Shown piece by piece: positions 17,285 through 22,622 of a DNA stretch of 22,622 nucleotides (within the stretch, counting starts at the first letter, position 1; each line of letters begins with the position of its first letter). Source of the stretch: Thiobacillus sp. UBA6205 (GTDB lineage: Bacteria; Pseudomonadota; Gammaproteobacteria; Burkholderiales; Thiobacillaceae). The notes beneath the pieces are model-generated. The model was not told the DNA's origin and did not search any database. It was given only the letters and a program-made list of their open reading frames with translations. A program made the position numbers and the translations under genes. The stretch is taken from positions 1 through 22,622 of the forward strand of contig DISR01000079.1 of NCBI GenBank assembly GCA_002421825.1, written 5' to 3'.

Positions 17285-18229
17285 CTAGTCAAGGAAACGA
17301 AGCGACAGCACGCCATTTTGACCGATCTCATATGAAAATCCGCTGCCGGAAGGGGATCCGCCCGTGCCGTCGCGGATAGGCGCATACTTGATTTCGGCTC
17401 TTTTCCCATAGAAGGAGCCCCTCATACTCCGCAGGTTGGTGCTTGTCCCATCGGGATAGGTAATGACAGAGTCTTCCCGTACATAGAAAATCTTTTCCGT
17501 CCCGTCCTGCGCCTTGACGAAAAGCTTCATGTTGAAGACGGACATCCCCCAGCCCTTGGCAAAATTGCCTTTGGTGATCGTGCCAACGAAAACATCCCCA
17601 GCCGGAACATTGCCCATTGTCGCGGCAGGCCCAGCCTGGGCGGCACTGCGCACCTCAGGCGCAGCGGTTCCGGCCTTGAGTGCGTTCCACTGGCATGTCT
17701 CCGCCCTGAGTCTTTGCGTGAAGGTGCCCTGCATGAAGTTGTCGCTGACGAGCGTGCCCTGATAATCGACCTTGTTCAGCCAGTTGCTGCACGACAGGGT
17801 GATGCGGGTGCCGTCAATGCGCCCCGATTCGAGGTTGCAGTTCCAGGCGCCTCCCGACAGTGCGAGGGTGCCATCGCTCACGGCATCGATGTTGAAGGTG
17901 TAGCTTCCCGAGCTGCCGCCGCAGGTGGCCGTCATGTTCCACTGGCCGGTGAGGGGCGTTGGCTTGGCGCTTTCTGGCGGCTTGGCGTCTGTCGATGCAT
18001 TGCTCGCCGGCGCATCGATTGCACGCCCCCAGTTCGCCCCGGCATTGCAAGTCTTTTCGGCAAGGTTGGGCGTGCCGCCGCAGGCGCTGCACCAGCTGGA
18101 AAATTCCTGCCACCAGGCCTCGCCCGAGCCTTGCGGAGGGGCGCTGCAATTCTGGGCGAGAGCGGTTCGTGCGAGAAATAACGCAGCCGCCAGTGAAATG
18201 GCGACCTGGAAAAGATGCGGTTTCTTCAT
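17285..18229 (-). CDS. Exported Cys-rich protein of unknown function
   Basis: 314 residues from ATG 18229; an ATG five codons upstream is possible but gives a worse signal peptide. The signal peptide (MKKPHLFQVAISLAAALFLA then RTALA) has a likely cleavage after ALA, before QNC. The mature protein has three parts: a short Cys-rich head (CSAP, WCSACGG, KTCNAG) that may form disulfides; a beta-rich middle opening GQWNMTATCGGSSGSYTFNI, lipocalin-like in rhythm; and a C-terminal beta-rich region rich in Gly, Lys and aromatic residues (GWGMSVFNMKLFVKAQDG). I do not recognise the family. It sits alone between the ssrA terminator and its own terminator; GGGGG lies a few bases before the start. Confidence 0.75.
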   Translation of the reverse strand: MKKPHLFQVAISLAAALFLARTALAQNCSAPPQGSGEAWWQEFSSWCSACGGTPNLAEKTCNAGANWGRAIDAPASNASTDAKPPESAKPTPLTGQWNMTATCGGSSGSYTFNIDAVSDGTLALSGGAWNCNLESGRIDGTRITLSCSNWLNKVDYQGTLVSDNFMQGTFTQRLRAETCQWNALKAGTAAPEVRSAAQAGPAATMGNVPAGDVFVGTITKGNFAKGWGMSVFNMKLFVKAQDGTEKIFYVREDSVITYPDGTSTNLRSMRGSFYGKRAEIKYAPIRDGTGGSPSGSGFSYEIGQNGVLSLRFLD

Positions 18230-18293
18230 TGCTGCCCCCGGCATTGCAGACGATTTCGTTTAGCTTACATCCGGGATTTCATAAACGCACAAA

Positions 18294-18338
18294 CCAAAAG
18301 CAAATGGCCCACCACAAGGGTGAGCCATTTGCTTTTGG
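18294..18338 (-). terminator. ssrA terminator abutting the CCA end
   Basis: A perfect 15-bp stem pairs 18294-18308 with 18324-18338 (CCAAAAGCAAATGGC and its complement) around a 15-base loop that can add a few inner pairs. On the minus strand it ends TTTTGGTTTG, a modest T-run. The stem begins at the base immediately after the tmRNA CCA, so 3' trimming has no single-stranded spacer to enter. Confidence 0.85.
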
Positions 18339-18354
18339 TGGTGGAGCCGGCGGG

Positions 18355-18441
18355 AATCTGGCCCGGCCATCCGGGCTCGCGCCGGTATGCGCGAGCCGCT
18401 CACGCAGCGCAAAGCAGTGCTTTGCGAAACCCTGTGTTCGC
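18355..18441 (-). other. Expanded T-loop of ssrA: structured insertion
   Basis: These 87 nt occupy the place of the 7-nt T-loop. They fold into successive hairpins: an 8-bp stem CGCAAAGC/GCTTTGCG (18408-18426) with a 3-nt loop; a 9-bp stem GGCTCGCGC/GCGCGAGCC (18374-18397) with a 6-nt loop; and a 5-bp stem CCCGG/CCGGG (18362-18375) with a 4-nt loop that shares two bases with the second. The 3' edge keeps GATT as in a normal loop, but the 5' edge reads GCGA where TTC is expected. There is no reading frame and no group I intron core; it is too short for one. Confidence 0.9.
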
Positions 18442-18655
18442 CCCGCGTCCGCAAGCCCTCTACAGGCAGTTCTACATACTTATTCCGGTCGTTTGATTTA
18501 GCCCGATGCACGCCGGCCGGACAGGCTGGCATCAGACGAGTGGCCTTGATTTAACGTTTGACCAAGCCACCCGGGCAAACGCGATCTCATGTTGATTAAC
18601 CCACTGCCGGTTTTACCCGGCCCGGCCCATGAACGATCCGGTGTGGGTCCTGGCC

Positions 18656-18688
18656 TTAAGCGGCCAGGGCGTAGTTTTCGTCGTTGGC
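18656..18688 (-). other. tmRNA tag-peptide reading frame
   Basis: Reads A-N-D-E-N-Y-A-L-A-A then TAA, with GCC (18686-18688) as resume codon. The ANDENYALAA tag, ending in LAA for ClpXP and ClpAP recognition, is close to the E. coli AANDENYALAA tag. Confidence 0.97.
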
Positions 18689-18836
18689 GACTAAAAGTTT
18701 TCAGTTGGATTTACGAGGTGCTCTGACCCTCGGTATGCCCTGCTCTGCTTTGCGACCCACGTCGAAGCCAGGTCGGCCCCTGGGAAACTCAGCAATTCGG
18801 ATTGTAGTCCTACAGATGGGGATCCGGGGAGAAAGT

Positions 18837-19493
18837 TCAAGCGCCGAGAAACTTAATGAGTTCCTGCGGCTGCTGGATGAAGCCGTCGGCGCCCCAGGCT
18901 TCGGGATCGTCGGCCTCGCCCAGGTAGCCGTAATGCGCGACGACGCAGGGCATGTGGGCGTTCTTTGCGGCCTCGACGTCGCGCTCGGCATCGCCGACGT
19001 ACAGGCAATGTTCGGCTGAAATGCCGATGAGGGTACTGGCGTGGAGCAGCGGGCCGGGATGGGGTTTGGGCTCGGGGCAGGTGTCGCCGGAGACGACGCA
19101 GGCGGCGCGTTCGGCCAGGTCCAGGAGCGAGAGCAGGGGTTCGGTGAAGCGCGCCGGCTTGTTGGTGACCACCCCCCAGGGCAGCTTGCGGGCTTCCAGT
19201 TCGGCCAGGGCTTCAGCCATGCCGTCGAACAGGCGCGAATGCTTGCACAGGTTGTCGGCGTAAAGCTGCAGGAATTCCTGGCGCATGGGGTTGAAGCCGC
19301 TGTCTTCTGGCTTGAGGCCGAAGCCGAGCATGAGGAGGCCGCGCGCGCCGTGCGAGGCCTGCGGGCGGATGGCTTCATCCGGCAGCGGCGGCAGGCCGTG
19401 CAGGCCGCGCTGCAGGTTGAGGGCATGGCCGAGGTCGGGCGCGGTGTCGACCAGGGTGCCGTCGAGATCGAACAGTACGGCCCGGACCGTCAT
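18837..19493 (-). CDS. gph: HAD phosphatase: phosphoglycolate phosphatase or MupP
   Basis: 218-residue HAD-superfamily phosphatase. Motif I is LFDLDGTLVDTAPDL (nucleophile Asp and acid/base Asp). Motif II is GVVTNKP, motif III lies in EPKPHPGPLL, and motif IV is VGDAERDVEAAKNA. The cap domain is helical, as in Gph. Two functions fit: 2-phosphoglycolate phosphatase, or N-acetylmuramic acid 6-phosphate phosphatase (MupP) of cell-wall recycling, whose gene in Pseudomonas lies beside ubiG, as here. Sequence motifs alone do not decide. ATG 19493 shares one base with the ubiG stop, so translation is coupled. ssrA follows 56 bases downstream on the same strand. Confidence 0.93.
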   Translation of the reverse strand: MTVRAVLFDLDGTLVDTAPDLGHALNLQRGLHGLPPLPDEAIRPQASHGARGLLMLGFGLKPEDSGFNPMRQEFLQLYADNLCKHSRLFDGMAEALAELEARKLPWGVVTNKPARFTEPLLSLLDLAERAACVVSGDTCPEPKPHPGPLLHASTLIGISAEHCLYVGDAERDVEAAKNAHMPCVVAHYGYLGEADDPEAWGADGFIQQPQELIKFLGA

Positions 19494-20197
19494 CAGTTCG
19501 CGGCCGGCTTGCGGCAGGCCATGAGGTAGTTCACGCCGGCGTCGTTTTCCAGCGCGTAGACCCTGGTGAGCGGGTTGTAGGTCATGCCGACGAGGTCGAC
19601 GACTTCCAGGCCGGCGCCGCGGGCGAAACCGGCCAGTTCGGCGGGCTTGATGAACTTGGCGTAGTCGTGCGTGCCCCTGGGCAGCATTTTCAGGAGGTAT
19701 TCCGCGCCCAGCACGGCGAAGGCATAGCTCTTGGCGTTGCGGTTGAGCGTGGAGAAGAACACCCAGCCGCCGGGTTTGGCGAGCTGCGCGCAGGCCTGCA
19801 CGATGGAGGCGGGGCTGGGCACGTGCTCGAGCATTTCCATGCAGGTGACGGCGTCGAAGGCAGCCGGATTTTCCGCGGCCATGGCTTCCGCCGCGATGTG
19901 GCGGTAATCGACCTTGCGCCCGGACTCCAGCAGGTGCAGGCGCGCGACCTTGAGCGCCTTTTCGCCGAGGTCGATGCCGGTGACCGTAGCACCCTTGTCG
20001 GCCATGGATTCGCTGAGGATGCCGCCGCCGCAGCCGACGTCGATGACGCGCTTGCCGGCGAGTTGGGCATGCTGGTCGATCCAGTCCAGGCGCAGCGGGT
20101 TGATGTCGTGCAGGGGCTTGAATTCCGAGTTCGGATCCCACCAGCGGTGGGCGAGTTCGGAAAACTTGTCTATTTCGGTGGCGTCTACGTTGCTCAT
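19493..20197 (-). CDS. ubiG: Ubiquinone biosynthesis O-methyltransferase UbiG
   Basis: Performs both O-methylations in ubiquinone synthesis. 234 residues. The opening is the UbiG type: [20 protein letters not shown] then [15 protein letters not shown] motif I is [13 protein letters not shown] (about 51-63), followed by [11 protein letters not shown], and [16 protein letters not shown] (motif II region). The membrane-associating segment near [20 protein letters not shown] is also typical. It lies 17 bases after mtaD and overlaps gph by one base, so it is the middle gene of a three-gene unit. It indicates a ubiquinone-based respiratory chain. Confidence 0.98.
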   Translation of the reverse strand: MSNVDATEIDKFSELAHRWWDPNSEFKPLHDINPLRLDWIDQHAQLAGKRVIDVGCGGGILSESMADKGATVTGIDLGEKALKVARLHLLESGRKVDYRHIAAEAMAAENPAAFDAVTCMEMLEHVPSPASIVQACAQLAKPGGWVFFSTLNRNAKSYAFAVLGAEYLLKMLPRGTHDYAKFIKPAELAGFARGAGLEVVDLVGMTYNPLTRVYALENDAGVNYLMACRKPAAN

Positions 20198-20214
20198 GAT
20201 GTGTTGCGTAGTGT

Positions 20215-21528
20215 TCAGGTCGCTAGTTTATCGCGCCAGTAGGCGATGCGCGCCTTCAAATCCGGCAGGTTGATGGAAGTCGGACGCCCGTTGGCGTACT
20301 TGAGTTCACCGCCGACCCAGACGTGGCTGACCTGTTCGCGCCCGGCGGCGTAGACCAGATGGGAAACCGGGTCGAATACCGGCTGGGTATTGAGGCTGCT
20401 CAGGTCGACGGCGGCCATGTCCGCCCATTTGCCTGCTTCCAGCGAGCCGATCTGGGCATCCAGGCCGAGGGCGCGGGCGCCATCGAGGGTGGCGGCTTCC
20501 AGGGCCTTGGCGGCCGGCAGGGCGGTGGCGTCGCCGGAGATGCCCTTGGCCAGCAGGGCGGCCAGGCGGATTTCCGAGAACATGTCCAGGCGGTTGTTGC
20601 TGGCGGCGCCATCGGTGCCCAGGCCGAAGTTGATGCCGGCATCGAGCCATTTCTTGACCGCCGGCAGGCCGCTGGCGAGCTTCAGTGCAGCCGCCGAGCA
20701 GTGGGCGATGTGGCAGCCATATTTGGCCAGGGTTTCGATTTCGGCGTCCAGCAGGTGGATGGCGTGCACGGCGATCAGTTTGGGAGAGAGCAGGCCGGCG
20801 GCGGCGATGCGCTCGAGCGGCCGCACCTTGTATTTGTCCAGGCTGTCCTCGATCTCCTGGCGGGTTTCGTGCAGGTGGATGTGCACCGGCACGTCGAGCT
20901 GTTCGGCCAGCACGGCGATCCGGCCCAGCATGTCGTCGGCCACGGTGTAGGGGGCGTGCGGTGCGAAGGTGAAGGACAGGCGCTCCTCGCCCTTGTAGCG
21001 GTCGCGCATCGCCAGGCCCTTGTTGAGGTAATCCTCGGCGTCGCCGGCATAACTGGTCGGGAAATCGATCACGATCATGCCCAGTGCCGCGCGCATGCCG
21101 GCATCCAGCGCGGCGTCGGCGGCGGCGCCCGGGAAGAAGTACATCTCGTTGAAGCAGGTGGTGCCGGAGGCCAGCATTTCGGCACAGGCCAGCAGGGTGC
21201 CGTCGCGCACGAAGTCGGCCGACGCGGTTTTCTGTTCGGCGGGCCAGATGCGGGTGGTCAGCCACTGCATCAGCGGCATGTCGTCGCCATAGCCGCGGAA
21301 CAGGCTCATGGCGGCATGGGTGTGCAGGTTGACGAGGCCGGGAATCAGCACATGCTCGGGCAATTCCACGGTTTCGCGCGCGGCGAAGCGGCCGGCGGCC
21401 TGTTCATTCGGGCAGATGTCCACGATGCGCCCGGCCTTGACCGCAAGGGCGTGGCTTTCCAGCACGCCGGCGGGAGATACCGGGACGATCCAGCGGGGGA
21501 AAATCAGCAAATCTACGGGTTGGGCCAT
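20215..21528 (-). CDS. mtaD: 5'-methylthioadenosine/S-adenosylhomocysteine deaminase (TRZ/ATZ family)
   Basis: Amidohydrolase of the TRZ/ATZ type, 437 residues from ATG 21528. Metal ligands are visible: [19 protein letters not shown] (His69, His71), [20 protein letters not shown], and [10 protein letters not shown] (catalytic Asp). Substrate-binding text HAPYTV matches the MTA/SAH deaminases. Deaminating SAH and MTA relieves product inhibition of SAM enzymes, and the next gene, ubiG, makes SAH. In Pseudomonas the equivalent gene also lies next to ubiG and near gyrA. An ATG 19 codons upstream lies in the gyrA promoter region and is rejected. Substrate assignment within the family is inference. 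Confidence 0.9.
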   Translation of the reverse strand: MAQPVDLLIFPRWIVPVSPAGVLESHALAVKAGRIVDICPNEQAAGRFAARETVELPEHVLIPGLVNLHTHAAMSLFRGYGDDMPLMQWLTTRIWPAEQKTASADFVRDGTLLACAEMLASGTTCFNEMYFFPGAAADAALDAGMRAALGMIVIDFPTSYAGDAEDYLNKGLAMRDRYKGEERLSFTFAPHAPYTVADDMLGRIAVLAEQLDVPVHIHLHETRQEIEDSLDKYKVRPLERIAAAGLLSPKLIAVHAIHLLDAEIETLAKYGCHIAHCSAAALKLASGLPAVKKWLDAGINFGLGTDGAASNNRLDMFSEIRLAALLAKGISGDATALPAAKALEAATLDGARALGLDAQIGSLEAGKWADMAAVDLSSLNTQPVFDPVSHLVYAAGREQVSHVWVGGELKYANGRPTSINLPDLKARIAYWRDKLAT

Positions 21529-21587
21529 GGGGCCATTGTCTCTGTATTCCGTCTCCCGGGGAAGCCGGACCGAGTCGCAGACCATGT

Positions 21588-21593
21588 TAAAAT
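21588..21593 (+). promoter_or_regulatory. Candidate -10 box of gyrA
   Basis: TAAAAT lies 31 bases before the gyrA ATG. The -35 region 16-18 bases upstream (around CCGGAC) is weak. The gap to mtaD is 95 bases and must hold promoters for both directions. Confidence 0.45.
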
Positions 21594-21623
21594 CCCGGCT
21601 TTGAGTTCATAACAAGCGGGTCC

Positions 21624-22622
<999 letters not shown>

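Larger units (their letters stand above)
18339..18780 (-). ncRNA. ssrA: tmRNA (transfer-messenger RNA), with an 80-nt T-loop insertion
   Basis: Rescues ribosomes stalled on broken mRNA and tags the nascent peptide for proteolysis. The RNA begins GGGGCCGACCTGGCTTCGAC (18780 downward) and ends CGGCTCCACCA (18339). The 7-bp acceptor stem is complete, GGGGCCG with CGGCTCC, and includes the G3·U70 wobble required for alanine charging. The encoded CCA and the 5-bp T-stem (GCGGG 18442-18446 with CCCGC 18350-18354) are intact. The tag frame gives ANDENYALAA and stop. Gene order is the ordinary one-piece order, not permuted. The oddity is the T-loop of 87 nt instead of 7. At 442 nt the gene is about 80 longer than typical. 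A TACAAT box (18801-18806) could be its -10. Confidence 0.96.

Noticed and set aside
17255..17290. A GCGTTCGATTCC motif on the minus strand that resembles a tRNA T-arm
   Set aside because: The flanking bases do not form a 5-bp T-stem, there is no matching acceptor, anticodon or D-arm upstream, and the upstream side is the 3' end of a coding frame.
18355..18441. Group I intron in ssrA
   Set aside because: Eighty extra bases are too few for a group I core, no P/Q/R/S-type elements are seen, and removal would not restore a TTC loop.
18260..18532. Short open frames across the ssrA region
   Set aside because: They run through the tmRNA structure and its terminator, show no family resemblance and have no ribosome sites.
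18339..18780. Permuted (two-piece) betaproteobacterial tmRNA gene
   Set aside because: The 5' end, tag and CCA end occur in the ordinary order on the minus strand, so the gene is not circularly permuted.
20323..21612. 429-codon plus-strand frame opposite mtaD
   Set aside because: Shadow of mtaD, with low-complexity Gly/Gln/His composition and no recognisable domain.

Overview
The window looks like core chromosome of a betaproteobacterium, with GC-rich coding sequence throughout. The best lineage evidence is the earP–efp pair (arginine-rhamnosylated elongation factor P, Arg32 present). It is supported by a YibF-type GST, an E. coli-type NADP isocitrate dehydrogenase, and a gyrA / mtaD / ubiG / phosphatase block of the kind known from Pseudomonas. 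Species cannot be named from sequence alone; a Nitrosomonadales-type genome (Sulfuricella/Gallionella-like) is a guess. No prophage, insertion sequence, CRISPR array or toxin–antitoxin locus was seen.

Layout. 1–2630 (+): 3' part of thrC, a uracil-DNA-glycosylase-superfamily gene, a GST and msrA. These converge on a minus-strand run across an inverted repeat (2637–2721). 2750–8680 (-), in transcription order: rluE, nudJ, two 89-bp palindromic repeat units, mnmA, glnS, hslO and a YdjM-type membrane protein. This run is rich in RNA and translation genes. 8720–10638 (+): icd and an overlapping methyltransferase. 10769–12202: arfB (-), a two-helix membrane peptide (+), a TfoX-like gene (-) and a cold-shock gene (-) with a strong terminator and a long leader. 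12501–14283 (+): earP and efp, separated by a short tandem repeat, then a terminator. 14406–18229: a coiled-coil protein (+), a YihY/BrkB membrane protein fused to a cyclic-nucleotide-binding domain (-), an HI0933-type flavoprotein (-) and an exported Cys-rich protein of unknown function (-). 18339–18780 (-): ssrA (tmRNA). 18837–21528 (-): gph/mupP, ubiG and mtaD. 21624–end (+): 5' part of gyrA.

Translation maintenance dominates: ribosome rescue (ssrA, arfB), polyproline-stall relief (efp with earP), tRNA charging and modification (glnS, mnmA), rRNA modification (rluE) and a cold-shock RNA chaperone. Redox protection (msrA, hslO, GST) is the second theme.

The most unusual feature is in ssrA. 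It is a one-piece, non-permuted tmRNA gene with a clear tag (ANDENYALAA) and a perfect acceptor stem carrying G3·U70. Its T-loop, normally 7 nt, is 87 nt long. The extra 80 nt fold into consecutive strong hairpins, and the usual TTC of the T-loop is gone from the 5' side. Either the T-arm carries a large structured extension, or an intervening sequence is cut out and leaves a two-piece tmRNA made without circular permutation.
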